Position numbers and translations under genes: made by a program
Notes under the pieces: model-generated
What the model saw: only the letters and a program-made list of their open reading frames with translations
The model's database searches: none
What the model was told of the DNA's origin: nothing
Shown here: positions 17,111-25,302 of the stretch, one piece after another
Position numbering within the stretch: position 1 is the stretch's first letter
How the letters are laid out: each line of letters starts with the position of its first letter
Origin: Thermohalobaculum sp038534135
GTDB taxonomy: Bacteria; Pseudomonadota; Alphaproteobacteria; Rhodobacterales; Rhodobacteraceae
Direction of reading: 5' to 3'
DNA: 64,000 nucleotides
Assembly: GCA_038534135.1 (NCBI GenBank)
Contig: JBCAXJ010000020.1
Coordinates: forward strand, 1-64,000

Positions 17111-17695
17111 TTATCGCGACTGGTCCACAACCGGTTTGGCAATCCCTCCGTAAGGAATCTCGCAAACCAGCTTGGAAGTCCAGGGACACCAATGGTTGTT
17201 CGGAAGAAAAGCGCCGCCAACATCTTCGAGGTTCTCCTCGACGTAGACGCTTTCAGAGTCACAAACTTCTATTGCAAACTCGAAGAAGTCGATGGTCGTT
17301 GGATCAAGATGAAAGCTCCAGCCCGGATTGTAAGCTGCCGCTTCCTTCACAATGGACCCCTGAATGCGAACACGCTGCGTCTCGTTACCCGACAAGATCT
17401 CGCGAGCGAGTGCGATTTGATCGTCGCTTACGAGCTTAATGATGAATGCACGCTCAGCGACGTCCTGCATTTCGAAGAAAGCCGGTCCAAGTTGACTGAC
17501 TGCCACGTCGGCTTCAGCCAGAATGCCCGCATATAGATCTGTGGACAGTATGAAACCGCCAGCCTCTCCCTTAACGAATTCCAGTTTCCAGCGGACGAAA
17601 TCTGTCGTTAAGCCTTGCTTCGCTTGGGAAATTGCGTTGGCGAGCGCCTCCGACAAGTCATTGTTCCGAGAATAACCGGTGAATTTCTTGGCCAT
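17111..17695 (-). CDS. BP74-like domain protein with small N-terminal alpha/beta domain
   Basis: 194 residues from the ATG at 17695 (MAKKFTGYSR). Residues from about 80, AFIIKLVSDDQIALAREILSG through NPGWSFHLDP, FFEFAIEVCDS, VEENLEDVGGAFLPN to CPWTSKLVCEIP, match the N-terminal domain of BP74-related proteins as I remember it, a beta domain of uncertain function. Residues 1-65 (SEALANAISQAKQGL, then a beta hairpin) resemble the beta-alpha-beta-beta layout of dodecin-like small proteins; this is an inference. No signal peptide or membrane helix. It lies on the opposite strand in the middle of an amino-acid importer operon, and its base composition looks less GC-rich, so it is probably an insertion. 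Confidence 0.65.
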   Translation of the reverse strand: MAKKFTGYSRNNDLSEALANAISQAKQGLTTDFVRWKLEFVKGEAGGFILSTDLYAGILAEADVAVSQLGPAFFEMQDVAERAFIIKLVSDDQIALAREILSGNETQRVRIQGSIVKEAAAYNPGWSFHLDPTTIDFFEFAIEVCDSESVYVEENLEDVGGAFLPNNHWCPWTSKLVCEIPYGGIAKPVVDQSR

Positions 17696-17818
17696 CTTGC
17701 GACGCTCCAATTCTAACTCTGATGAGTTTCGAACCTACCACAATTGTAGCGCGCAGAGGAAGGCGGAGAAATTCAATGCACTCAGATCAATTCAAATTCG
17801 ACGATACGAGAACATGAA

Positions 17819-17842
17819 CTCGCTGAGAAAACGATCAGCGAG
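17819..17842. repeat. Hairpin between the inserted gene and permease 1
   Basis: CTCGCTGA-GAAAACGA-TCAGCGAG is a perfect 8-bp inverted repeat with an 8-base loop, followed by a short CGTTTCC. It lies between the start of the BP74-like gene and the permease start at 17875. It could be an operator for the leftward promoter or a structure at the insertion junction. Confidence 0.4.
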
Positions 17843-17874
17843 CGTTTCCAAAATCCACACAGCGCACGCACTTG

Positions 17875-18729
17875 ATGTTTGACTACTGCGTTAATCCGAA
17901 AACGCTCGAGGGCCTGATTTGGCTCTCCTGCTATCTGACGACCGCCAAGCACGCCGAATTCTACTACAGCATCTTCACCGTCGTCGGCCTGTTGCTGGTC
18001 GCCGTGCCGCCGATCATGACCTTCGGGTTTGCCGGTGCCCTGGCAAAACGCTCGGCGATTGCGCCGGTGCGCTGGCTCGGCAACGCCTACATCACCATGG
18101 TGCGCGGCATCCCGGACATCGTGTTCTTCCTGTTCGTGCCGATCGCGCTCGACCAAGGCATCGAGTACCTGCGTCACAAGCTGCTCTGCCCCGCCCACGC
18201 GGGATCGGTCTGGGTCGGCAACGATTTCGTCGTCTGCGACATCGCGAAGGCGCCGCTGAGCACGGCCGATCAGTGGGTCCACGACGTCTATGGCTTTACG
18301 CTGGCGGTGATCGCCTACGCGATCGTCTTCGGCGCTTTCGCCGCCAACATCATCGACGGCGCGATGCGGGCCGTGCCGAAAGGCCAGCTCGAGGCCGGAA
18401 ATGCCATCGGCATGACGCCGCGCCAGATCCTGCTGCGCATCCACCTGCCGCAAATGTGGGTCTTCGCCCTGCCCGGCCTGTCGAACCTTTGGATGATCCT
18501 GATCAAGGCAACGCCGCTGCTGTTCCTGCTGGGGGTCGAGGACATCGTCTACTGGGCCAAGGAACTCGGCGGCATGAAGACCCAGGCCTATGCATATGCG
18601 CACCCAGACTGGCGGGTCTGGTACTTCGCGGTGCTGCTGATCTTCTACCTGGCGCTGACCTGGATCAGCCAGATCGGCTTTGATCGGCTCTCAACCCGCG
18701 TCTCGCGCGGCATGGCGGTGGCCCGGTGA
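17875..18729 (+). CDS. Polar amino-acid ABC importer, permease 1
   Basis: 284 residues from the ATG at 17875 (MFDYCVNPKTLEG). At least five hydrophobic helices; the EAA loop is QLEAGNAIGMTPRQILLRIHLPQM, where the ATPase docks. The segment between helices 2 and 3 carries an extra soluble loop with two Cys (KLLCPAHAGSVWVGNDFVVCD), longer than in HisQ. No ribosome-binding site is visible before the ATG (CACACAGCGCACGCACTTG), unlike most genes here, which fits an insertion having replaced the original leader. It pairs with permease 2. Confidence 0.88.
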   Translation: MFDYCVNPKTLEGLIWLSCYLTTAKHAEFYYSIFTVVGLLLVAVPPIMTFGFAGALAKRSAIAPVRWLGNAYITMVRGIPDIVFFLFVPIALDQGIEYLRHKLLCPAHAGSVWVGNDFVVCDIAKAPLSTADQWVHDVYGFTLAVIAYAIVFGAFAANIIDGAMRAVPKGQLEAGNAIGMTPRQILLRIHLPQMWVFALPGLSNLWMILIKATPLLFLLGVEDIVYWAKELGGMKTQAYAYAHPDWRVWYFAVLLIFYLALTWISQIGFDRLSTRVSRGMAVAR

Positions 18730-18791
18730 GAGCTTTCCATCCCAAAGCAATAAGAGCGCTCACAAGATATAGCGCAGTCTCGACGCCTCCC

Positions 18792-18836
18792 GCCCGGTGC
18801 AACCGGGCAGCGCCCGACCTCCCGCCGGCGGGCGCT
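18792..18836 (+). repeat. Two tandem GC hairpins between the permease genes
   Basis: GCCCGGT-gca-ACCGGGC (18792-18808) is followed at once by AGCGCCCG (18809-18816) pairing with CGGGCGCT (18829-18836). Together they fill the middle of the 259-base gap between the permease genes. They could be mRNA-stabilising structures, an attenuator or a terminator; TT follows but no longer T-run. Confidence 0.5.
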
Positions 18837-18988
18837 TTGGGTACGCCGCAAACCAATCGTGCAGTGTGGACGCTTAAAAATGCGGACGATGAATGGGCAT
18901 CACAAAGCGCCCCCCCGGACGGTCGCTGGCCCATTCGCACGAAACCCGCCAGGATCTCGGCACAACACTTCGTCCGGGGACGGCTACA

Positions 18989-19828
18989 ATGAGCTGCGCC
19001 CAAACCCTTGCCGATTACGGCCTGCGTGCCATTGGCATGGGCGAGCGCCTGCTGCCGAAATCCGATATCACGCTCTGCGAGCAGATCGTCCTGATCGGCT
19101 CCGGCATGATCTGGAACCTCTACTTCGCGATCCTCGCCGTCATCATCGGCTTCTGCCTCGCGACCTTCGTGGCCGTCGGCAAGGCCAGCGCAAATCCAGC
19201 GATCGCCCTGCCCTCGCGCGGGTTCATCTACCTCTTCCGCGGAACGCCGCTGTTCCTGCAGTTCTTCTTCGCCTACGAACTGTTCGTGCAGCTGCCAAAA
19301 ACTGGGATCGAGATCGACCTCGGCATCGCCGTCCTCAACGCCGAGACGCGCTGGTTGACCCGCGCGTGGCTCGGTGCGCTGATCGTCCTGATCCTGAACA
19401 CGACCGCCTATTCGGCCGAGATCTTCTATGGCGCCCTGCGCGCCGTGCCCAAAGGCGATCTCGAGGCCGCCGATTCCATCGGCCTAACCGGCTGGCGCAA
19501 GTTCCAACGCATCACGTGGCCGACCATGCTGCGGCTCGCCTGGCCGAGCTACACGAACGAAGCGATCTTCCTCTATCACGCGACGGCGCTGATCTTCTTC
19601 TCCAGCTTCCCGGCATGGCGTCAGCAGGGCGACGCGCTCTACTACGCCAACTACTTCGCCGAACAGACCTTCAATCCGTTCGTCTCCTATCCCATTGTCG
19701 GCGGCTTCTTCATCGCCGGAACCATCGTGATCGTGCTGGTCTTCGGTGCCATCAACCGCAGGCTCAGCCGCCACCTCGCTCCGGCCCAACGCACACGCCT
19801 CAAGCTCCGCCCCCAATTCATCCGCTGA
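18989..19828 (+). CDS. Polar amino-acid ABC importer, permease 2
   Basis: 279 residues from the ATG at 18989 (MSCAQTLADYGLRAIG); an in-frame ATG at 18893 would add an unlikely Arg-rich leader across a hairpin region. Hydrophobic helices start at GSGMIWNLYFAILAVIIGFCLA; RGFIYLFRGTPLFLQFFF is the conserved RGTPLLVQL-type motif of HisM/GlnP permeases, and DLEAADSIGLTGWRKFQRITWP is the EAA loop. It forms the transmembrane channel with permease 1. The 259-base gap to permease 1 is long for an operon and holds hairpins. Confidence 0.88.
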   Translation: MSCAQTLADYGLRAIGMGERLLPKSDITLCEQIVLIGSGMIWNLYFAILAVIIGFCLATFVAVGKASANPAIALPSRGFIYLFRGTPLFLQFFFAYELFVQLPKTGIEIDLGIAVLNAETRWLTRAWLGALIVLILNTTAYSAEIFYGALRAVPKGDLEAADSIGLTGWRKFQRITWPTMLRLAWPSYTNEAIFLYHATALIFFSSFPAWRQQGDALYYANYFAEQTFNPFVSYPIVGGFFIAGTIVIVLVFGAINRRLSRHLAPAQRTRLKLRPQFIR

Positions 19829-19873
19829 CCTTTTCGCCGTTCCGTGGCAGGGTCGCGGGGAAGGAGATCGGCC

Positions 19874-20710
19874 ATGACGCTTCCGCCCGGCATTCACCGT
19901 TTCTACGCCGAGGAAATCCGCGCCGCGGCAGCATTGCCCGAGGGACCGGAGACCGAGCGCGTCCTGAATGCCTTCGCCTCGGTTCCGCGAGAGCGGCATG
20001 TCGGCCCGGGTCCCTGGCTGCTGCGGTCCTCGAACTTCAGCTATGGCGCGCGGCGCACACCGGATGCAGATCCGGCGCACCTCTACCACAACGTTCTGAT
20101 CGCGCTGGACGAGGACCGCGACATCAACATCGGCGAGCCCGCGCTCTGGGCTCGGCATTTCGTCCGGACACAGATCCCACGCGGCGGCTCGATCCTGCAG
20201 GTCGGTACGGGCACCGGGTATTTCACCGCAATTCTGGCACTTCTGGTCGGTCCGGCGGGGCGCGTTCTGGCGACCGAGGTCGATCCTGAACTGGCTGCGA
20301 TGGCCGAGATCGCCCTGGCGGAGGTCCCGAACGCCACAGTTCGCGCAGGAAACGGTGCCACCGACGTCCGGCCCGATGACGGTCCGTATGACCTGATCGT
20401 CGCCTTTGCGGGCGTTACGCATCCAATCGCCGCCTGGGACCGCGTGCTCAAACCTGGCGGGCGCTTCCTGATGGCCCTGACCGGAACCAACTGGTGGGGC
20501 GCCATGACGCTGATCGACCGAGACGGTGAGGGATTCTTGGCGACGACACTTGGCCGGTGTGGGATCTTCCCGTGCGCGGGCGCGCGTGACGACGACACCG
20601 CCTCGGCACTCGAGGAGTTCTGGTCTGACCAATCGCGGTTGAGCGGCGCGAAGATCCGGATCGACCCCACGGGCAGCGGAGCGCGCTATACGCTCTTGGG
20701 CCGTGCGTAG
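19874..20710 (+). CDS. PCMT-type SAM-dependent methyltransferase
   Basis: 278 residues from the ATG at 19874 with GGAG upstream. ILQVGTGTGYFTAILALLVGP is motif I in the form seen in protein-L-isoaspartate O-methyltransferases, followed by VLATEVDPELA and a final VLKPGGRFLM. PCMT enzymes repair isoaspartyl residues. The N-terminal part (MTLPPGIHRFYAEEIRAAAALP) lacks the usual PCMT opening, and the C-terminal region (WWGAMTLIDRDGEGFLA) differs too, so the substrate may be something else. Downstream of the importer by 45 bases but with its own signal for translation. Confidence 0.75.
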   Translation: MTLPPGIHRFYAEEIRAAAALPEGPETERVLNAFASVPRERHVGPGPWLLRSSNFSYGARRTPDADPAHLYHNVLIALDEDRDINIGEPALWARHFVRTQIPRGGSILQVGTGTGYFTAILALLVGPAGRVLATEVDPELAAMAEIALAEVPNATVRAGNGATDVRPDDGPYDLIVAFAGVTHPIAAWDRVLKPGGRFLMALTGTNWWGAMTLIDRDGEGFLATTLGRCGIFPCAGARDDDTASALEEFWSDQSRLSGAKIRIDPTGSGARYTLLGRA

Positions 20711-20752
20711 CGAGACCGTGCCGGTCACGGCTTGACTGCCTCTCGCAGATAT

Positions 20753-20764
20753 TTCAAGCTTGAA
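20753..20764. promoter_or_regulatory. Palindromic operator candidate before the oxygenase operon
   Basis: TTCAAGCTTGAA is a perfect 12-bp palindrome within an AT-richer stretch (ATTTCAAGCTTGAAGTAACTT), 19 bases before the TTG start of the reductase gene. Palindromes of this form are typical MarR-family operators controlling catabolic genes in alphaproteobacteria. No marR gene is in the window. Confidence 0.5.
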
Positions 20765-20783
20765 GTAACTTCGGGAGGACGCG

Positions 20784-21719
20784 TTGGATCTGATCATCGA
20801 CAGCATCACGGACGTCACCGATCGGGTCCGTGAATTCAGGCTTGTCGGCGCGGACGTTCCCTTGCCTGCCTGGACCGCTGGCGCGCACCTCGAGTTCAAT
20901 CTTGGCGCCGCCGGAGAGCGCTCCTACTCACTGATCGACTGGGCCGGAGACACCTCGGCCCCTGATCACTACACTATTGCCGTGCAGCGCGAGGACACGG
21001 GCGATGGCGGCTCCAAGGCGATGCACGCCCTGTCTGTTGGCGATAAGGTCAACGTCTCCGAACCGAAGAACGATTTCGAGCTTCCCGACACGGATCTGCC
21101 GATCACGCTGCTGGCGGGTGGGATCGGGATCACGCCGCTGATCTCGATGGCCGCGGCACTGTCCGCACAAGGCCGTGCCTTCGAACTGCACTACGCGGCG
21201 CGCTCACGCAGTGTCGCCGCTTACGCCTCTCAACTGATAGATAGGCACGCGGGAACTGTGCACCTGCACTTCGATGACGAAGCGCCGGCCGACCTTGCCA
21301 GGATCGCGCAAGACGCCGCGCAAGGACACCTCTCTATCTGCGGGCCGGTAGGCATGATCGAGGCCGCGCGCAGCGCCGCCGAAACCGCTGGCATCGCAAA
21401 AGACCGCATTCACGTCGAATTGTTCGCGACACCGACACCCGCCACCGGCGATCAGCCCTTCGAAGTCGAGATCCAGGACACCGGTCAGGTCTTCACAATT
21501 CCGCCGGGCCAGACCATCATCAGCGTGCTGGAGGCTGCCGGGATCGATATGATCTACGACTGCATGCGCGGCGATTGCGGGATCTGCCAGTGCGACGTGA
21601 TCGACGGCGTCCCGGACCACCGCGATGTCGTGCTGACCGATGCCGAGAAGGCGGGCAACAAGGTCATGCAGATCTGCGTGAGCCGCGCGAAGTCTCCGCG
21701 CCTGGTGCTGGATCTCTGA
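20784..21719 (+). CDS. Class IA-type oxygenase reductase (FMN/NAD, C-terminal 2Fe-2S)
   Basis: 311 residues from a TTG with GGGAGGAC upstream. The order is flavin domain (RSYSLIDWAG), NAD domain (LLAGGIGITPLISMA, SICGPVGMIE) and plant-type ferredoxin with Cys260, Cys265, Cys268 and Cys298, the normal CX4CX2CX29C spacing. This is the PDR/VanB family layout. It passes electrons from NAD(P)H to the Rieske oxygenase encoded 11 bases downstream. A CTAYC palindrome lies inside the gene at 21334-21351. Confidence 0.9.
   Translation: MDLIIDSITDVTDRVREFRLVGADVPLPAWTAGAHLEFNLGAAGERSYSLIDWAGDTSAPDHYTIAVQREDTGDGGSKAMHALSVGDKVNVSEPKNDFELPDTDLPITLLAGGIGITPLISMAAALSAQGRAFELHYAARSRSVAAYASQLIDRHAGTVHLHFDDEAPADLARIAQDAAQGHLSICGPVGMIEAARSAAETAGIAKDRIHVELFATPTPATGDQPFEVEIQDTGQVFTIPPGQTIISVLEAAGIDMIYDCMRGDCGICQCDVIDGVPDHRDVVLTDAEKAGNKVMQICVSRAKSPRLVLDL
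21334..21351 (+). repeat. CTAYC palindrome copy 1 (N8 spacer)
   Basis: CTATC-TGCGGGCC-GGTAG, 18 bases, inside the reductase gene where it encodes part of SICGPVG. First of seven copies of CTAYC-N4/8-GRTAG between 21.3 and 27.5 kb. Confidence 0.5.
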
Positions 21720-21730
21720 GGGAGGGAGAG

Positions 21731-23068
21731 ATGGGCTACTACACCGACAACCCCGCCGCCGTCGCAGGCCTGGTCCGCGGGCCGCAGGTGCATCGCGACA
21801 TCTACACGGATGCCGAGGTCTACCGGCTCGAGATGCGCCACCTCTTCGCGAACGCCTGGATCTTCGTCGGCCACGAAAGCCAGACTGCCAAGAAGGGCGA
21901 TTACTACACCACGCAGATCGGCAATCAGCCGGTCATCCAGGTCCGCCATTCGGACGGCGAGATCCACGTCCTTTACAATCGCTGCCCGCACAAGGGCACC
22001 AAGATCGCCATCGACCGCGAGGGCAACACCGGCAAATTCTTTCGCTGCCCGTACCATGCGTGGAGCTTCAAGACGAACGGCTGCCTGCTCGCGATCCCGC
22101 TGAAGAAGGGTTACGAGGGGACAGGGCTCGACCAGACCGACAGCGCCCAGGGCATGAAACCCGTCGGCGCCGTTCAAGTGCATCGCGGCTTCGTCTTCGC
22201 GCGGCTGGCGCCGGACGGCATCGGGTTCGAGGAGTTTTTCGGCGACTCGCTCTCGTCGCTGGACAACATGGTCGACCGCTCGCCCGAGGGCCGGTTGGAA
22301 GTCGCCGGGCCGCCGCTGCGCTACATGCATCAGTGCAACTGGAAAATGCTGGTCGAGAACCAGACCGACACATGCCACCCGATGGTCGCCCATGAGTCTT
22401 CCGCCGGGACCGCCGTGCGGCTGTGGGAGGAGATGGGCTCGCCCGAGCAGAAACCTCCGGCCATGCAGATCATCGCACCGTTCATGTCGCCTTATGAGTT
22501 CTTCGAGGACATGGGCATCCGCACCTGGCCGAACGGTCACGGACACACGGGCATCCATCATTCGATCCATTCAGACTACTCTGCGATCCCCGGATACTTC
22601 GAGGCGATGACCAACGCTTATGGCGAGGACCGTGCCAAGGCGATTCTGGACGAGAACCGGCACAATACGGTCTACTTCCCGAACATCATGGTGAAAGGGC
22701 CGATCCAGCAGCTGCGCAACTTCATCCCGCTGGGGCCGGACAAGACTCTGGTCGAGTCGTATATCTATCGATTGGTAGGGGCGCCGGACGAGTTGCTCGC
22801 CCGCACAGCGATGTACAACCGGATGATCAACGCACCGACCTCGATCGTCGGGCATGACGATCTCGAGATGTACGAACGCGCCCAGGAAGGTCTGATGTCC
22901 AACGGGCTGGAATGGGTCAACGTGCAGCGGCTTTACGAAGAGGCCGAGAACTTCACGGAAACTTACGAGACCAACGGTACAACCGAACGGCAGATGCGCA
23001 ACCAGTTCGACGCGTGGGTCAAGTTCATGACCTGCTCGATGACGGGCGAGAGGATGGCCGCTGAATGA
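21731..23068 (+). CDS. Rieske non-heme iron oxygenase, alpha subunit
   Basis: 445 residues from the ATG at 21731 (GGGAGGGAG upstream). The Rieske 2Fe-2S ligands are Cys85, His87, Cys106, His109 (CPH...CPYH). The mononuclear iron site is Asp213-x2-His216-x4-His221 in NQTDTCHPMVAH, with a distal acidic residue expected later in the catalytic domain. These are the features of ring-hydroxylating dioxygenases and relatives. Together with the beta subunit (overlapping ATGA), reductase and two dehydrogenases it should hydroxylate an organic, perhaps aromatic, compound; the substrate cannot be read from the sequence. Confidence 0.93.
   Translation: MGYYTDNPAAVAGLVRGPQVHRDIYTDAEVYRLEMRHLFANAWIFVGHESQTAKKGDYYTTQIGNQPVIQVRHSDGEIHVLYNRCPHKGTKIAIDREGNTGKFFRCPYHAWSFKTNGCLLAIPLKKGYEGTGLDQTDSAQGMKPVGAVQVHRGFVFARLAPDGIGFEEFFGDSLSSLDNMVDRSPEGRLEVAGPPLRYMHQCNWKMLVENQTDTCHPMVAHESSAGTAVRLWEEMGSPEQKPPAMQIIAPFMSPYEFFEDMGIRTWPNGHGHTGIHHSIHSDYSAIPGYFEAMTNAYGEDRAKAILDENRHNTVYFPNIMVKGPIQQLRNFIPLGPDKTLVESYIYRLVGAPDELLARTAMYNRMINAPTSIVGHDDLEMYERAQEGLMSNGLEWVNVQRLYEEAENFTETYETNGTTERQMRNQFDAWVKFMTCSMTGERMAAE
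22765..22778 (+). repeat. CTAYC palindrome copy 2 (N4 spacer)
   Basis: CTATC-GATT-GGTAG, 14 bases, inside the oxygenase alpha gene. It forces the rare codons CGA, TTG and GTA in a row. Confidence 0.5.
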
Positions 23069-23544
23069 CCGTAACCCGCGAGGACGTCGTCGATTTCATC
23101 TATGCCGAGGCACGGATGCTGGACGAGGGGCGCTATGACGCGTGGCTCGCGCTGTGGCTCGAGGACGGGCATTACTGGATGCCGCTGGACTATCAGCAGA
23201 CCGATCCGCACCTGGTGACCTCGCTGCTCTACGAGGATTACTTCATGCTGAAACTGCGGGTCGAACGCCTGAACGGCGCGCGGACCTTCAGCCAGAAGCC
23301 GAAGAGCCGGTGCCACCACGTGCTCCAGCGCCCGTTCGTCGATGACCTCGACCTATCGGCAGGTAGGGCGAAGACCAACACCTCGATGCACTATGTCGAG
23401 ACGCGGCTGGATGACCAGTTCATGCTTGCGCTGACGGCAACGCACGATCTGGCGATCGTCGATGGCGCGATCCGCATTGCGAACAAGCGTGTCGATTTGC
23501 TGAACTCGGACGCCGCGTTCGGCAATATCCAGCTTCTGCCATGA
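23065..23544 (+). CDS. Ring-hydroxylating oxygenase, beta subunit
   Basis: 159 residues of the SnoaL/NTF2-like beta subunit family. VVDFIYAEARMLDEGRYDAWLALWLEDGHYWMP is the hallmark opening, and SAGRAKTNTSMHY and DLAIVDGAIRIANKRVDLLN complete the family pattern. It has a structural role in the alpha3beta3 hexamer. Its ATG overlaps the alpha-subunit stop by four bases (ATGA), and its own stop overlaps the SDR start in the same way. A CTAYC palindrome is embedded at 23353-23366. Confidence 0.9.
   Translation: MTVTREDVVDFIYAEARMLDEGRYDAWLALWLEDGHYWMPLDYQQTDPHLVTSLLYEDYFMLKLRVERLNGARTFSQKPKSRCHHVLQRPFVDDLDLSAGRAKTNTSMHYVETRLDDQFMLALTATHDLAIVDGAIRIANKRVDLLNSDAAFGNIQLLP
23353..23366 (+). repeat. 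CTAYC palindrome copy 3 (N4 spacer)
   Basis: CTATC-GGCA-GGTAG, 14 bases, inside the beta-subunit gene encoding LSAGR; it uses the rare codons CTA and AGG. Confidence 0.5.
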
Positions 23545-24263
23545 GCGGCTACAAGGCGCTGGTCACAGGGGGCGCCAAGGGGATCGGCGCCGACCTTGCG
23601 ACAGCACTTCTGAAACGTCACCACCGCGTTGTCACGGTCGACATCCTGCACGCGGACGTGGCCGAAGGGCAGACGCATTACGACGTCGATCTGCTGGACA
23701 TCGAAGCAACCAAGGCCGCCGCCGAGAAGATCGCGGCAGAGCACGAGATCACGCATTTCGTGCACAATGCCGGGCTGATCTGGCCGAACCTGTTGGAAGA
23801 TGCCGAGCCCGAGGATATCGCGGGCCTTGCACAACTGCACATGGGTTCGGCGCTCAGCATGATGCAGGCCGTGTTGCCCGGTATGAAGGAACGCGGATTC
23901 GGCCGGGTCGCCTTCAATGCATCGCGCGCGGCGCTGGGCGCGCCAACCCGGACGGCATATGGCGCGACGAAGGCGGGCATCATCGGAATGGCCCGGACCT
24001 GGGCGCTGGAGCTTGCGCCGCATGGCATTACCGTGAATGTCGTCGCGCCCGGTCCTGTCCTGACCGACAATTTCTGGGGCATCATCGAGAAAGGCAGCGA
24101 CCGCCAGCACGAACTGGCCAAGCGCATCCCGGTCGGGCGCCTGGGCGAGACCAAGGACGTGGTCAATGCGTTTCTGTACTTCCTGGACCCGGAAACCAGT
24201 TTCGTCACGGGCCAAACGCTGTATGTCTGCGGCGGCGCCAGCGTGGGCACGCTGACGATCTGA
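23541..24263 (+). CDS. Short-chain dehydrogenase of the oxygenase operon
   Basis: 240 residues. LVTGGAKGIGADLA (7-20) is the NAD-binding loop; HNAG, the Ser in AFNASRAAL and YGATK give the catalytic set, and APGPVLTDNF follows. Its ATG overlaps the beta-subunit stop by four bases. In ring-hydroxylating pathways an SDR re-aromatises the cis-dihydrodiol or oxidises an alcohol, which is the likely role here. Confidence 0.88.
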   Translation: MSGYKALVTGGAKGIGADLATALLKRHHRVVTVDILHADVAEGQTHYDVDLLDIEATKAAAEKIAAEHEITHFVHNAGLIWPNLLEDAEPEDIAGLAQLHMGSALSMMQAVLPGMKERGFGRVAFNASRAALGAPTRTAYGATKAGIIGMARTWALELAPHGITVNVVAPGPVLTDNFWGIIEKGSDRQHELAKRIPVGRLGETKDVVNAFLYFLDPETSFVTGQTLYVCGGASVGTLTI

Positions 24264-24277
24264 AACAAAAAACCGAT

Positions 24278-24291
24278 CTACCGACAGATAG
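24278..24291 (+). repeat. CTAYC palindrome copy 4 (N4 spacer), intergenic
   Basis: CTACC-GACA-GATAG, 14 bases, in the 66-base gap before the 24330 gene. Extended by flanking AT/AT to ATCTACC...GATAGAT. With copy 5 it forms a tandem pair, as expected of a paired operator. Confidence 0.55.
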
Positions 24292-24295
24292 ATGG

Positions 24296-24313
24296 CTATC
24301 TATCCGCAGATAG
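24296..24313 (+). repeat. CTAYC palindrome copy 5 (N8 spacer), intergenic
   Basis: CTATC-TATCCGCA-GATAG, 18 bases, four bases after copy 4 and 16 bases before the ATG at 24330, so it would overlap the promoter or leader of that gene. Confidence 0.55.
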
Positions 24314-24329
24314 TCACGAGGAGCGAGAG

Positions 24330-25235
24330 ATGACCAAGCCAATCACCGCCAGCGTCATCGGTCTGGGGTCCATGGGCTGGGGCGCTGCCGTCTCTCTGGT
24401 GCGCGCGGCGATCCCGACACAGGGCGTCGACATCCGGGCCGAGGTGCTGGAGAAGTTCGGCGCCGAGGGCGGCAGGCCCTGTGCCTCTCCCGCCGAAGCC
24501 GCGCAATCCGATGTCATCTTCGTCTTTGTGGTGAACGCAGCGCAGAGCCGTGACGTCCTGTTCGGAGAAAACGGTGCCGTCGCCAAAGCCCGGCCAGGTA
24601 CGATCTTCATCCTCTGCGTGACCATGCCTCCCAGCGAGGCCGTGGCGATTGCCGATGACCTCGCGAAAGCCGGCATGGTCTCGATCGACGCGCCGGTCTC
24701 GGGTGGATCGGCCAAGGCGCTCACGGGCGAGATGACCATCATGGCCTCGGGTCCCGACGCTGCATTCGACCGCGCGGCACCCGCGATCGAGGCAATCTCG
24801 ACCAAGGTCTTCCGCCTCGGCGCCGAACCGGGTCAGGGCAGCCGTGTCAAGATGATCAACCAGCTGCTGGCAGGCGTCCATATCGCGGCGTGTGCCGAGG
24901 CAATGGTGCTGGGCGCGAAGGTCGGCCTGGATCTTGAGACCCTCTATAACGTCATCCGCGACTGCGCCGGAAACTCGTGGATGTTCGAGAACCGCGGCGC
25001 CCATATCGTCGCCGGCGACTACACCCCGCACTCCGCCGTCGACATCTTCGTCAAGGATCTCGGCATCGTCGCCTCCGAGGCCGGAGATGCCGCCTGCCCG
25101 ACCCCCTTGACGGAAACCGCACTGGCACTCTTCAAAACCGCCAGTGCCGAAGGTATCGGCCGTGAAGACGACGCGGCCGTCGCCAAGATCCTGGCCGCGC
25201 AGGCCGGTGTTGCTCTGCCCGGTCAGTCCGGCTGA
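24330..25235 (+). CDS. 3-hydroxyacid dehydrogenase, LtnD/HIBADH family
   Basis: 301 residues. VIGLGSMGWGAAVSL (9-23) is the NAD(P) loop; DAPVSGGSAKALTGEMTIM is the substrate loop of beta-hydroxyacid dehydrogenases; GQGSRVKMINQLL carries the catalytic Lys. The form is closest to L-threonate dehydrogenase as I recall it. GAGGAGCGAGAG lies upstream. It would oxidise the beta-hydroxyl of a small hydroxyacid. Two palindromes sit just upstream and may control it separately from the oxygenase genes. Confidence 0.85.
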   Translation: MTKPITASVIGLGSMGWGAAVSLVRAAIPTQGVDIRAEVLEKFGAEGGRPCASPAEAAQSDVIFVFVVNAAQSRDVLFGENGAVAKARPGTIFILCVTMPPSEAVAIADDLAKAGMVSIDAPVSGGSAKALTGEMTIMASGPDAAFDRAAPAIEAISTKVFRLGAEPGQGSRVKMINQLLAGVHIAACAEAMVLGAKVGLDLETLYNVIRDCAGNSWMFENRGAHIVAGDYTPHSAVDIFVKDLGIVASEAGDAACPTPLTETALALFKTASAEGIGREDDAAVAKILAAQAGVALPGQSG

Positions 25236-25302
25236 GGGGTTTGACAGCGCGCGCGATCTGCGGGAAACCCGGCACAGCGAAAGCATTTCAGCGAGACCTT
25301 CC

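Noticed and set aside
18859..20289. 476-codon plus-strand frame across permease 2 and the methyltransferase
   Set aside because: Arg/Pro-rich shadow of two well-supported genes in another frame.
20716..20730. CCGTG/CACGG hairpin after the PCMT-like gene
   Set aside because: Only a 5-bp stem without a T-run; too weak to call a terminator.
21229..21247. GATAGATAGG stretch resembling the CTAYC palindrome family
   Set aside because: Only a right arm is present; no CTAYC partner at 4 or 8 bases, so it was not counted as a copy.
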